Notes: generated from the sequence alone by a model not told the origin. 38,768 bases of DNA from Cyclobacteriaceae bacterium (GCA_020436085.1 JAGQYM010000043.1:1-38768); one strand, 5' to 3'; positions 25,916-34,842 are shown, numbered from the stretch's first letter. Program-made: numbers and translations.

Positions 25916-28694
25916 GAAACTGCTGGTTCTTGGCTTGCTGTTGAGTTGCCTGGGGGTAAGTGCTCAGTCTGTAGTGAGAGGGCGAGTAGTTGACGCTACT
26001 GACAACTCACCACTTTCTTTCGCTAACATATTTATAGATAGAACGACAGTAGGCACCGCGGCAGACGGGGAGGGCCTCTTTGAACTCAAGGGGGCACCAA
26101 CCGGAGAGGTTGAGCTTCTGTTTTCGTTTGTTGGCTATAAGTTGGGCAAAGTTGACGTCACGGTGAAGGAAGGTGTCAACGAAATAGGAACTATTGCATT
26201 GACGCCAGCGGAGCAGCAGCTTTCTGAGGTGCAAGTGAAGGCATCTCGAGATAAAACATGGGAGAAGCAATTCAAAAAATTTGAACGAATATTTCTTGGT
26301 GATGATGAAATTGCCAGCGAGTGTAAAATTATAAACCCTTGGGTGCTGGATTTTTCAACAAAGGAAAAAGGCAAACAACTTACTGCCAAAGCGGATGTGC
26401 CTCTTGAAATAGAGAACAACGCGTTAGGGTACCGCATTGAATTTTTCCTCGGAGATTTTTGGAAGAGCGCACAAGGTTATCTCATCGAAGGCAAGGTTCG
26501 TTTTGAACAATTAGGTCAACCTGATGAAGCAACTACTAAAAAGTGGATGGCCAACAGGCAACAAGCTTATCTGGGTTCCACCCAACATCTGTTCAAAGCG
26601 ATTATCGATCATCGCATTGCTGGTGAAAAGTTTCATTTATACACCGAGAGACCAGGCTTGGAGAATGCTACTTCCCGTTCGTTAATGTTCGAAGAGTCGT
26701 TTGCGCAAGTTTTGATGCACTATGACACGATTAGTATTGTAAGTAAGAATAGTCTGCCCGACCTGTATGATATCAACATGCCGGGCCGAGTTGAAATTCA
26801 TAATTACAATGAGCGATCTCTACCTCGCGTTTATCGCGATATGGGCTACAAGGTGAGTTGGATACAGTTGGAAGGAGGCAAAGTGACTGTCACTAGAGAA
26901 GGACTGCCAATTGATCCTACCAAAGTGATTACCTCCGGTGATATGAGCGATCAGCGTGTCTCGTACATGCTGCCTCTTAATTATGAAAAGGGGAAAATAG
27001 AATTACGAAAGGATGAAATCATTTCCATCGATCGGTTCAAAGAAAAAATCTATTTACATACTGACAAACCATACTATTATCAGGGAGAGCCATTATGGTT
27101 TGCTGCCCACATCAATTATGCAGAACCTATCCTTAAGGACTCATTAAGCAGGGTGTTGTATGTGGACCTGATAAATGCAGAAAAGAAAATTATTCAATCG
27201 AAGATGTTGAACATTGATGAGGGTACTGCTCACGGAGATTTCATTTTGAGTGACTCGCTGCCTTCAGGCGCTTATTATTTAAGATCATATACCAACTGGA
27301 GCAGGAATTATCAGGATGGGATATTCGTCAGGCCTTTTGCTTTACTCAACATCACCGACAAGGTAAATTCTTCTGTTGGAGACCGATCAGAGTTGTTGTC
27401 CGATGAAGTCATCATAGCAACAGACAAAGACGTTTATCATACCCGCGAAAAGGTCAATTTGAGTTTGTCTACCCTGACACTAGCTGGCGATCCAATTGAA
27501 GCGCTACTTTCTGTGACTGTGACCGATGCTGCGCAGGTGGTGCCGGTAGCTCAGGCTGAAAATATTAAACAAAGGCTAGAAGTAATTCCAACGGGCGAAG
27601 TTATAATTGATAACCTTCTTCCTGTTGAATATGGTGTAACCGTGAAAGGGCGTCTCACCAACGATCGTGGTAAGCCTGTCTCCGCTCTTTTGGATGTTAT
27701 TCAGGTAAAACCCAAAAATTTTTTCCTCACTGAAACGGATTCGCTGGGGATGTTTACAATCTCAGGTATACAAGCATTTGACAGTACGCAACTCATGGTG
27801 AAGGTAAGTGGCAAAGAGAAGGGGAGTGGTAAGTTGGGTAAGCTTGAGTTATTAGATAGTGGGCTTCCTTTGGGTCAAGAAATTACTGGCTCGGTATTAT
27901 TGCCAATTGAGTCTACCGAATCGCATCAGAGGATTATTTCGGAATATGAAGTGCCAAAAGGAGTTATGGTACTTGAGGAAGTGGAGATTAAAGATACACG
28001 GATTGATGAAGATGCGGTGCAACGATATGCGGAATCTTATGGTCAAGCAGATTACGTACTGGATGCTAGACACTTAAATACCAGTTATGGAAATTTACTA
28101 TATACCCTAAACGGACAGCTTCCAGGATTTGTGGCGAGAGAGACAAATCAAATTGATGCCTCTGGAAGACCGGTTTGGGCGATTTATACAGAACGCGCTC
28201 GAAATTCTTCCATGGGTACCCCTCCTCCACCCTTGATATTGATTAACAATGTTGCTGCGGTAGGTGAAGCACATACAGTACTGTCTTCGATCGATCCGGC
28301 AACAATCGTAAGAATAGAATTGACCACGCGCATTAACCCAATGCACGGAGCACAAGGAGCTGGCGGTGTTCTCTCTATCTACACCAAGACGGGCGCGGAG
28401 ATTGAGTCCAGGCCACAAGATCCGAATTTTGTGACATTGAACATCAAAGGGTTTGATATCTCTAGAGATTTTAGTAGCCCACGTTACGATTTGCCTAGTG
28501 AAGATACCTCACGAGGTGACTATCGCGCTACGATATACTGGAATCCAACGGTAGTTTCAGGTACTTCACATGAGACATCGCTATCGTTTTTTGCTGCCGA
28601 CTTGGAAACCTCTTACCGCATAGAAGTGGAAGGGCTTACAAAAAATGGAAGACCTGTTCGCACTGTTAGATATATAACCATTCGAAATGATTAG
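25908..28694 (+). CDS. Carboxypeptidase-regulatory/MG2/TonB-plug surface protein, copy 2, 928 aa
   Basis: Second tandem paralogue. The ATG at 25908 overlaps the previous stop (ATGATTAG) and gives a clean signal peptide MIRKLLVLGLLLSCLGVSAQ; the frame is open 42 codons further upstream, but that part is the tail of copy 1 in another frame. Carboxypeptidase-regulatory domain at about 21-105 (VVRGRVVDATDNSPLSFANI...FSFVGYKLG), then LSEVQVKASRDKTWEKQFKKFERIFLG, a middle domain shared with copy 3 (INPWVLDF), MG2 at about 380-485 (KIYLHTDKPYYYQGEPLWFAAHI), a further MG-like domain (DVYHTREKVNLSLS), plug at about 717-830 and C-terminal beta domain (LSFFAADLETSYRIEVEG). Ends in RND like copy 1. No barrel. 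Confidence 0.87.
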   Translation: MIRKLLVLGLLLSCLGVSAQSVVRGRVVDATDNSPLSFANIFIDRTTVGTAADGEGLFELKGAPTGEVELLFSFVGYKLGKVDVTVKEGVNEIGTIALTPAEQQLSEVQVKASRDKTWEKQFKKFERIFLGDDEIASECKIINPWVLDFSTKEKGKQLTAKADVPLEIENNALGYRIEFFLGDFWKSAQGYLIEGKVRFEQLGQPDEATTKKWMANRQQAYLGSTQHLFKAIIDHRIAGEKFHLYTERPGLENATSRSLMFEESFAQVLMHYDTISIVSKNSLPDLYDINMPGRVEIHNYNERSLPRVYRDMGYKVSWIQLEGGKVTVTREGLPIDPTKVITSGDMSDQRVSYMLPLNYEKGKIELRKDEIISIDRFKEKIYLHTDKPYYYQGEPLWFAAHINYAEPILKDSLSRVLYVDLINAEKKIIQSKMLNIDEGTAHGDFILSDSLPSGAYYLRSYTNWSRNYQDGIFVRPFALLNITDKVNSSVGDRSELLSDEVIIATDKDVYHTREKVNLSLSTLTLAGDPIEALLSVTVTDAAQVVPVAQAENIKQRLEVIPTGEVIIDNLLPVEYGVTVKGRLTNDRGKPVSALLDVIQVKPKNFFLTETDSLGMFTISGIQAFDSTQLMVKVSGKEKGSGKLGKLELLDSGLPLGQEITGSVLLPIESTESHQRIISEYEVPKGVMVLEEVEIKDTRIDEDAVQRYAESYGQADYVLDARHLNTSYGNLLYTLNGQLPGFVARETNQIDASGRPVWAIYTERARNSSMGTPPPPLILINNVAAVGEAHTVLSSIDPATIVRIELTTRINPMHGAQGAGGVLSIYTKTGAEIESRPQDPNFVTLNIKGFDISRDFSSPRYDLPSEDTSRGDYRATIYWNPTVVSGTSHETSLSFFAADLETSYRIEVEGLTKNGRPVRTVRYITIRND

Positions 28695-31398
28695 AGGATG
28701 CGGATTGTTTGTTTTCCTCGCTTTTAACTCAATTGCTTACAGCCAGAATGTGTCAATACTAGGTACCGTAGTTGATAAGGCTACTGGCGAGGCAATCCCA
28801 TATGCCAACGTTTTTATCAATCAGACTACTATTGGTACATCAACTAATGATGCCGGTCATTTTAAGCTCGAGGTTCCAACGGGCAAACTCGAGTTGGCGG
28901 TATCGCACGTTGGATATGAGTTTTCAATACAAACTCTTATCGTGGACAAGTCATTGGATCTTGAGCCCATTCAACTTTCGCCAGACAATACACAACTCGA
29001 TGAAGTTGTAGTACAATCAAAAGAAGATCGCAACTGGGAACGAAATCTTCGCACGTTTGAAAAAATTGTTCTGGGTGAGTACGCATTGTCTCGGCAGGCG
29101 AGAATTGTCAACCCCTGGGTGTTGGAGTTTGAGGATCAAGGAAAGGAAACGCTTGTGACCGCGACACTGCCTCTGCAGGTATCCAACGATTATCTTGGTT
29201 ATGATATAAAACTTTTTTTGAAGAGATCAGCATTAAATGCGATGGGCTATGAAATATTCGCCAGCGTTTACTTCAGTGAAAAGACACCTACTTCACCACA
29301 AGATTCATATCGATGGGCGGCTAACCGACTGACTGCGTACACTCGATCAAGCCGGTATTTATTTAAGTCAATTATCGACAAGCAGATTTCCGGAAAAGGT
29401 TTCAAGCTTTATACCGACAACCCGGGTGGCAATCAGGCAAACACCTACCTGGAAGGGACTGATAATTTCAGACGAGCCTATGGTAGTTCGATTATCGACT
29501 GCGATACGATTGGAATGTTTTCGAAAAGCGGGAGTGGAACATGGACAATCGCCATCAATGGAAGGATGGAGGTTCATTATCAAAAATCAAGATCTGTCAT
29601 TCGTGCATACGAAGATATTGGCTTTCCTGTTAGTTGGCTGGCAGTGCGAGGAGCGTTTGTCACAGTTGATGAATCAGGGGTGCCTTTGAATCCTCAAAAT
29701 CTGATAACGTCTGGAGATATGAACTCAAATTGGCTGGTTCGTTTGCTCCCCAGTGATTACAGTCCGCCCGAGAACCCTTCAATTAAATTTGGCAATTGGG
29801 ACATAGAAGCCTTACGCGAAAGATTTTATGTTCATTGTGATAAACCACATTACGTTAAAGGTGAAACGATTTGGTACAAGGTCTATGTCGATTTAGCAAA
29901 ACAGTCTTTGAGGGATTCACTAAGTCGTGTGTTGTATGTTGATTTGATTTCGCCACTGTCAGATATCATGGTTTCACAGTCACTTCCTATAAATAATGAA
30001 TTTGCATACGGTGAAATGGTGATACCTGATTCACTTGAGACTGGTAACTACTTCCTTAGAACTTACACAAACCTGAGTCTCAATTTTGAGGAAGACGGAA
30101 TCTACTATAAATCTATTCCAATAGTAAATATTGAGGATAAACTTGCCGCCAAACAACCGTTTCGCAAGCCTCCAGATTCCGGAGTTTTGATTGCGGCAGG
30201 CAAGGACAGTTACGCTCCGCGTGAGAAGATTACATTAAATTTTAAAACAAGTGACTCTCAACAAAATGCTGTTGCAGCACACCTCTCCGTTTCGGTGGTA
30301 GATGAGAAGCAAGTGAGTCCAATTATGTCTGAAGACATTATCGAATGTTTTCAGATGGCAGAACAGTCAACGGTCATACCTTCTGAACTAAAATTTCCCA
30401 TTGAAAATGGAATAGCCTTGCATGGAACAGTTGAGGACAAAAAAGGACGTGGTAAGCAGGCGGTGGTGACACTTGTCGATTGGCAGACTAAACAGATGTA
30501 CCAGTTCGAAACGGAAGCTGATGGCAGTTTTGATATTTCAGGATTGGATTTCTTTGGCTCCCGAGCATTTGTGTTTGAGGCAAGGGATCGAAAGAATAGG
30601 CCGCTCGATCATGTTACCTTGATTCCACGAAAGGCTCCCCCAATTGTGCTGCCCAAAGCTGAACTCTATTTCCAGACAATTAAAACAAATGTTCCTCAGC
30701 GAATGCTGAATACCTACAAGTTGACAGAGGGAACGAGAATACTAAATGAGGTTATTATCGAGGATGGCAGGATTGATATGCCGAAGTTTAGAAGCACCTA
30801 TGGCCGTCCCGATCGCGTGTTGGAGGAGAAGGACATCAATAAGTCGTATCCAAGCATCATTTATAGTCTTTATAAAATTATCCCTGAAGGCAGAGTGTTG
30901 AGAACGGGTAACTTATCAGTGCTCAATCAAGCAGATATGCTGGTAACTATAAATGATGTTCCTCTTGCTGGTGACCCAACTTCAACATTGTCAATGATCG
31001 ATCCGAATACTGTAGAAAGAGTGGAAGTAACCACTCGCCTTAATGTATTATACGGGTCGCAGGCTGTGGCTGGAGTTATCGCTGTTTACTTGAAACAAGG
31101 TTCTGACATCGCTTATGAACCGAAAGAATCAGCAACAACATCCATTGTTAGGGGTTTTACTCCTGTGAACCGCTTTACCTCGCCAGACTATTCAGTTTCT
31201 TCAGATGACTTGGGATCCGATTTTCGTTCTACGGTGTATTGGAATTCGGAAGTCATCACTGACCCAATCACGGGAAGAGGATCTGTTACATTTTATGCTG
31301 CCGATCTGGAGACTACTTATCGGGTGGTAGTCGAAGGGATTAATACTGGAAACGCTCCAGTCCGAGCCGAATACACTTTGAATATCAACCGACCCTAA
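28687..31398 (+). CDS. Carboxypeptidase-regulatory/MG2/TonB-plug surface protein, copy 3, 903 aa
   Basis: Third tandem paralogue; it starts inside the end of copy 2 with the same ATGATTAG overlap. Signal peptide to about 20 (MIRGCGLFVFLAFNSIAYSQ), regulatory-like domain (GTVVDKATGEAIPYANVFIN...ISHVGYEF-like), shared LDEVVVQSKEDRNWERNLRTFEKIVLG and INPWVLEF region. The MG2-like domain is at about 379-485, but its hallmark reads HCDKPHYVKGETIWYKVYV, so it differs from HTDKPYYYQGE of copies 1 and 2. Plug at about 711-815 (VTINDVPLAGDP...VERVEVTTRLNVLYGSQAVAGVIAVYLK), C-terminal beta domain (VTFYAADLETTYRVVVEG). Its stop overlaps the convergent AraC gene by four bases. Function unknown. Confidence 0.87.
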   Translation: MIRGCGLFVFLAFNSIAYSQNVSILGTVVDKATGEAIPYANVFINQTTIGTSTNDAGHFKLEVPTGKLELAVSHVGYEFSIQTLIVDKSLDLEPIQLSPDNTQLDEVVVQSKEDRNWERNLRTFEKIVLGEYALSRQARIVNPWVLEFEDQGKETLVTATLPLQVSNDYLGYDIKLFLKRSALNAMGYEIFASVYFSEKTPTSPQDSYRWAANRLTAYTRSSRYLFKSIIDKQISGKGFKLYTDNPGGNQANTYLEGTDNFRRAYGSSIIDCDTIGMFSKSGSGTWTIAINGRMEVHYQKSRSVIRAYEDIGFPVSWLAVRGAFVTVDESGVPLNPQNLITSGDMNSNWLVRLLPSDYSPPENPSIKFGNWDIEALRERFYVHCDKPHYVKGETIWYKVYVDLAKQSLRDSLSRVLYVDLISPLSDIMVSQSLPINNEFAYGEMVIPDSLETGNYFLRTYTNLSLNFEEDGIYYKSIPIVNIEDKLAAKQPFRKPPDSGVLIAAGKDSYAPREKITLNFKTSDSQQNAVAAHLSVSVVDEKQVSPIMSEDIIECFQMAEQSTVIPSELKFPIENGIALHGTVEDKKGRGKQAVVTLVDWQTKQMYQFETEADGSFDISGLDFFGSRAFVFEARDRKNRPLDHVTLIPRKAPPIVLPKAELYFQTIKTNVPQRMLNTYKLTEGTRILNEVIIEDGRIDMPKFRSTYGRPDRVLEEKDINKSYPSIIYSLYKIIPEGRVLRTGNLSVLNQADMLVTINDVPLAGDPTSTLSMIDPNTVERVEVTTRLNVLYGSQAVAGVIAVYLKQGSDIAYEPKESATTSIVRGFTPVNRFTSPDYSVSSDDLGSDFRSTVYWNSEVITDPITGRGSVTFYAADLETTYRVVVEGINTGNAPVRAEYTLNINRP

Positions 31399-32246
31399 AC
31401 AATATACCGCGAAGGTGTTTTTCCTGTCACGCGTTTAAAGGCACGATTGAAATTGGACAAATTGGCAAATCCGGATTTGTAACACACGTCCTGGATGCTC
31501 AGGTCTTTATCAATAATCAGCTTGCAAGCGTTGCTGATGCGCACTTCATTTAAAAAATTGGTGTACGTCTTTCCGGTTCTGGTTTTGAAGTATCGGCAAA
31601 ATGCTTCAACCGACAAGTGAGCTATTTTAGCTACTTCATCGATATAAATTTTTCTGTGACTTTGTTGAAAGGTGAACTGAAGAATCGCGTTCATCCTTCG
31701 CCCTTCATTTTGGCTATATGTTTCCAGTGACGCTGTTACACTCAAAGGAACAAGGTCGGGCGACTGCGTCAATAGGTTGAGGATAGCCAGGAAGTTGATG
31801 ACTTTCGATGCATCATTATTCTGCCGAATGGATTTGATCAGTGCCAGAATTTCTGCCCGGGTATCATTCAATATGCGATAACCCCTTCCCGTTTCCTGAA
31901 GAAATCTGCGAATGGCGTCCATTTCTTCCAACTCCCAGAAATGTTCACCCAAGTAAGATTCGTCAAAATAGATTGATAGTGACTTTGCCTGACGAGTTCC
32001 GCTTTTGTAGTAACGTTCATCATTTCTGAAAACGTGAGCCTGGTTGCTGCCCAACAAGAAAAGGTCGCCTGGTTCAAACCTCCCCACATAGTCACCAGCG
32101 ATGAGAGTACCTTCACTTGCCTCGATCAACATCAGCTGAATTTCCACATGATGATGAAGCTTATCATAAAAGTAGGGCAGGTGGTCTTCCTGTACTCTGA
32201 ATGCTTCTCTTCGCGTATGGGGAACTTTGAACGGTACTACTTTCAC
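31395..32246 (-). CDS. AraC-family transcriptional regulator, 283 aa
   Basis: Probable regulator of the divergent hydroxyproline genes. N-terminal cupin-like sensor (about 1-150: FRVQEDHLPYFYDKLHHHVEIQLMLIEASEGTLIAGDYVGRFEPGDLFLLGSNQAHVFRND) and C-terminal double helix-turn-helix (about 185-283: IYIDEVAKIAHLSVEAFCRYFKTRTGKTYTNFLNEVRISNACKLI...VCYKSGFANLSNFNRAFKRVTGKTPSRYI). The start was set at GTG 32246; the frame stays open to a TTG at 32288, but that TTG falls in a promoter box and repeated operator-like motifs. Target assignment rests on divergent position and the TTGAC repeats between the genes; no effector can be named, though the substrate or an intermediate is plausible. Confidence 0.88.
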   Translation of the reverse strand: MKVVPFKVPHTRREAFRVQEDHLPYFYDKLHHHVEIQLMLIEASEGTLIAGDYVGRFEPGDLFLLGSNQAHVFRNDERYYKSGTRQAKSLSIYFDESYLGEHFWELEEMDAIRRFLQETGRGYRILNDTRAEILALIKSIRQNNDASKVINFLAILNLLTQSPDLVPLSVTASLETYSQNEGRRMNAILQFTFQQSHRKIYIDEVAKIAHLSVEAFCRYFKTRTGKTYTNFLNEVRISNACKLIIDKDLSIQDVCYKSGFANLSNFNRAFKRVTGKTPSRYIV

Positions 32247-32248
32247 GA

Positions 32249-32330
32249 TTGACGTATTTTGACCAATTATTGGGCTCAACCCTTTCAAAAGTAGTCAAAA
32301 TAATATTAGAATTGACTATTTGACGTAGTC
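32249..32330. promoter_or_regulatory. Repeated TATTTTGAC sites, candidate AraC operators
   Basis: Three related half-sites: TATTTTGAC on the plus strand at 32255-32263, the same nine bases on the minus strand at 32294-32302, and TATTTGAC on the plus strand at 32317-32324. In the first, a second TTGAC lies exactly 10 bases away (32249-32253), in the second TTGAA lies 10 bases away (32284-32288), and in the third TTGAC lies 8 bases away (32312-32316). Paired direct repeats about one helical turn apart are typical AraC-family targets. Confidence 0.5.
32286..32293 (-). promoter_or_regulatory. Putative -7 element of the AraC gene
   Basis: Reads TACTTTTG on the minus strand, an exact TAnnTTTG match, 39 bases before the GTG start at 32246. 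No TTTG is found 19 bases upstream. It lies inside the repeated-site region, which would allow autoregulation. Confidence 0.35.
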
Positions 32331-32351
32331 ACCTGTTCGGATTCTGTGCCT

Positions 32352-32359
32352 TAAATTTG
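32352..32359 (+). promoter_or_regulatory. Putative -7 element of the hydroxyproline deaminase gene
   Basis: TAAATTTG matches TAnnTTTG, 24 bases before the ATG at 32384. There is no recognisable -33 box; instead the third TTGAC pair (32312-32324) sits about 27-40 bases upstream. A missing -33 box with an adjacent operator is what an activator-dependent promoter would look like. Confidence 0.4.
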
Positions 32360-32383
32360 AGCCTCATTTAAACCACTTGTGCC

Positions 32384-33280
32384 ATGAATTTTGAATGGAA
32401 AGGAGTTTTTCCTGCACTTACTACAAAGTTTACCTCTGACGATAAATTAGATCTGCCACTCTTCGAGAAGAACCTGAATGCACAGCTTGCAGCAGGTGTA
32501 CACGGAGTAATCCTTGGCGGAACCCTGGGAGAGTCAAGCGTTTTAACCAACGATGAGAAATTCGAATTGGTAAAGTTCTGTGTAGATAAGGTGAACGGAA
32601 AAGTGCCCGTGGTGATGAACATCGCTGAGGGAAGTACGGCCGAAGCAGTGAAGCAAGCGAGCCAGGCTGCCAAAGTAGGAGCTTCGGGTCTGATGCTGTT
32701 ACCCCCGATGAGGTATAAAACCGACCATCGCGAGACAGTTGCTTACTTTAGAGCTGTCGCTGAATCGACCAACCTTCCAATAATGATTTATAACAATCCA
32801 GTTGACTACAAAACTGAAGTTACACTAGATATGTTTGCCGACTTGGTTGAGATAAAAAATATTCAGGCTGTAAAAGAATCTACACGCGATATCTCGAACG
32901 TCACAAGAATGATAAATCGTTTTGGTGACCGGTTCAAGATACTGTGTGGGGTAGATACACTTGCAATGGAAGAACTTGTGATGGGAGCTGTGGGCTGGGT
33001 AGCCGGACTGGTATGTGCATTTCCAAAAGAGACCGTGGTCATTTACGAATTGGTGCAGCAAGGAAAATACGAGGAAGCACGAAAAATTTATCGTTGGTTC
33101 CTTCCATTGCTTGAGCTCGATATTCATCCAAAGTTGGTGCAATACATCAAGCTGGCAGAAGCCGAAGCTGGAATTGGATCAGAACAAGTGCGCCCACCTA
33201 GGCTTCCTTTAATAGGTGAAGAGCGTGAGCGAATTCTGAAGATCATTCGTGATGGAATTAAATCACGACCATCTTTGTAA
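32384..33280 (+). CDS. DapA-family lyase, probable pyrroline-4-hydroxy-2-carboxylate deaminase, 298 aa
   Basis: Class I aldolase/lyase of the dihydrodipicolinate synthase family. The Schiff-base lysine is K164 (QAVKEST) and the catalytic tyrosine Y136 (MIYNNPVDY); the GGTLGES loop of the family is present at about 45-52. The family alone covers DapA, NanA, KDG aldolase and others. The specific call comes from its neighbours: semialdehyde dehydrogenase, hydroxyproline epimerase and D-amino-acid oxidase. In that pathway it turns pyrroline-4-hydroxy-2-carboxylate into 2-oxoglutarate semialdehyde and ammonia. It is the first gene after the AraC gene, and a separate promoter follows it. Confidence 0.8.
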   Translation: MNFEWKGVFPALTTKFTSDDKLDLPLFEKNLNAQLAAGVHGVILGGTLGESSVLTNDEKFELVKFCVDKVNGKVPVVMNIAEGSTAEAVKQASQAAKVGASGLMLLPPMRYKTDHRETVAYFRAVAESTNLPIMIYNNPVDYKTEVTLDMFADLVEIKNIQAVKESTRDISNVTRMINRFGDRFKILCGVDTLAMEELVMGAVGWVAGLVCAFPKETVVIYELVQQGKYEEARKIYRWFLPLLELDIHPKLVQYIKLAEAEAGIGSEQVRPPRLPLIGEERERILKIIRDGIKSRPSL

Positions 33281-33286
33281 TTACAA

Positions 33287-33315
33287 TTGGGTAATAGGCC
33301 CGCAACTTAACTTTG
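33287..33315 (+). promoter_or_regulatory. Putative promoter of the semialdehyde dehydrogenase gene
   Basis: TTG at 33287-33289, 18 bases, then TAACTTTG at 33308-33315, close to the phylum consensus in boxes and spacing. The predicted leader is about 33 bases to the ATG at 33355. It suggests that the last three genes of the cluster can be transcribed separately from the deaminase gene. Confidence 0.5.
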
Positions 33316-33354
33316 CGAACCCCAAGTACTTTTTTTCAATAAAACCAATCAGAG

Positions 33355-34842
33355 ATGTCATTTAAAGATGCCACCCTTTCAGAAGTAGATTCAGCAGTTC
33401 AGGAGGCGCATGTTGCGTTTCTTTCTTACAAAAATTTCAGCGGTAAAAAGAAGGCAGCTTTTTTGAGAGCTGTCGCTGATGAAATTGAAGGTTTGGGGGA
33501 TGAGTTGGTAAAAACAGCGATGTCGGAAACCAACTTGCCTGAGGCAAGAATCATAGGTGAACGTGGTAGAACGACTGGTCACTGCAGAATGTTTGCCGAC
33601 TACATAGAAGAAGGCTCTTGGGTTGAAGCCAGAGTAGATACAGCGATTCCCGATCGCACTCCGGCACCTAAACCGGATATAAGAAAGAAGCTAGTTGCAC
33701 TCGGACCTGTGGTCGTGTTTGGTGCGGCCAACTTTCCTTTGGCCTACTCTACTGCAGGTGGAGATACAGCCTCTGCGCTAGCTGCCGGATGTCCTGTGAT
33801 AATAAAGGCTCACCCCGCCCATGCAAAAACTTCTGAGTTGGTAGCGAAGGCAATATTCAAAGCCATGCAGACAAGTGGAATGCCAAAAGGAGTATTTCAA
33901 CACCTGCATGGCGCAGGTTTTGAAGTGGGTCAGGCATTGGTAAAACATCCTCGCGTAAAAGCGGTAGGATTCACGGGTTCATTTGCAGGCGGAAAAGCCT
34001 TGTTTGATTTGGCAAACCAACGCGAAGTACCGATTCCTGTCTTTGCCGAGATGAGTAGTATAAACCCAGTTGTATTGTTGCCGGAATCGTTGGAGAAAAA
34101 TGCAAAGGGGACTGCAGCACTCCTCGCTGGTTCAATCACACTTGGTGTGGGGCAATTCTGTACTAACCCAGGTCTGATATTAGCGGTGGAAGGAAAAGGC
34201 CTGGAGCAATTCATAACTGAACTTTCTTCTGAGATTTCAAAAGCTGTTCCTGGGCTAATGTTGCACGAAGGTATCGCTGCCAACTACGTGAAGAAGATGG
34301 CGGAGGCTTTGGCTCAAAAAGGAGTGAAATTGGAAGTACAGGCGGCAACCGAATCATCAAAAGGAGATAAAAACCAGGGCCGACCAACAGTGGCGTCAGC
34401 CCCCGCGGCAGAGTTTCTTAAAAATCCTTCACTAGCAGAGGAGGTATTTGGCCCATTCTCACTGATCATCCGCTGTAAGGATATGACAGAGCTCAACTCT
34501 GTAGTTAGCCATGTGCACGGACAACTGACCTCAAGTGTAATTGGTGAGGAGAGTGAAGTGAGCAAGCATCCAAGCCTGCTGAACATACTTACCGAAAAAG
34601 CAGGCCGACTCATAATCAACGGAGTGCCTACAGGAGTGGAGGTTTGTCCTTCTCAAAATCACGGAGGGCCGTTTCCTGCCACTACAGATTCACGGTTTAC
34701 TGCCGTAGGTACCGATGCGCTGAAGCGTTTTGCCAGGCCAGTATCTTACCAAAACTTCCCTGACGCACTACTTCCAGATGAGCTCAAGAATGGAAACCCG
34801 TTGGGTATCTGGAGGATTTATAACGGAGATTGGAAGAAATAA
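33355..34842 (+). CDS. Aldehyde dehydrogenase, probable 2,5-dioxovalerate (2-oxoglutarate semialdehyde) dehydrogenase, 495 aa
   Basis: NAD(P)-dependent oxidation of 2-oxoglutarate semialdehyde to 2-oxoglutarate, the last step of hydroxyproline breakdown. Catalytic cysteine C269 (GQFCTNPG) and general base E232 (FAEMSS) are present; the cofactor fold has FGAANFPLAYSTAGGDTASALAAGCPVIIKAHPAH, a signature closer to the hydroxyproline-type semialdehyde dehydrogenases than to generic ALDHs. NADP versus NAD preference is not readable with certainty. Starts at ATG 33355 (MSFKDATLSEVDSAV). The epimerase gene follows after 28 bases. Confidence 0.88.
   Translation: MSFKDATLSEVDSAVQEAHVAFLSYKNFSGKKKAAFLRAVADEIEGLGDELVKTAMSETNLPEARIIGERGRTTGHCRMFADYIEEGSWVEARVDTAIPDRTPAPKPDIRKKLVALGPVVVFGAANFPLAYSTAGGDTASALAAGCPVIIKAHPAHAKTSELVAKAIFKAMQTSGMPKGVFQHLHGAGFEVGQALVKHPRVKAVGFTGSFAGGKALFDLANQREVPIPVFAEMSSINPVVLLPESLEKNAKGTAALLAGSITLGVGQFCTNPGLILAVEGKGLEQFITELSSEISKAVPGLMLHEGIAANYVKKMAEALAQKGVKLEVQAATESSKGDKNQGRPTVASAPAAEFLKNPSLAEEVFGPFSLIIRCKDMTELNSVVSHVHGQLTSSVIGEESEVSKHPSLLNILTEKAGRLIINGVPTGVEVCPSQNHGGPFPATTDSRFTAVGTDALKRFARPVSYQNFPDALLPDELKNGNPLGIWRIYNGDWKK

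Noticed and set aside
23468-31398. Reading the MG2 proteins as alpha-2-macroglobulin protease inhibitors
   Set aside because: No thioester motif or bait-like region is visible and the order of domains differs; only the MG-like folds are shared.
23468-31398. Reading the three proteins as SusC-type TonB-dependent receptors
   Set aside because: The plug is followed by only about 95 residues, too few for a 22-strand barrel, and no SusD-like gene is adjacent.
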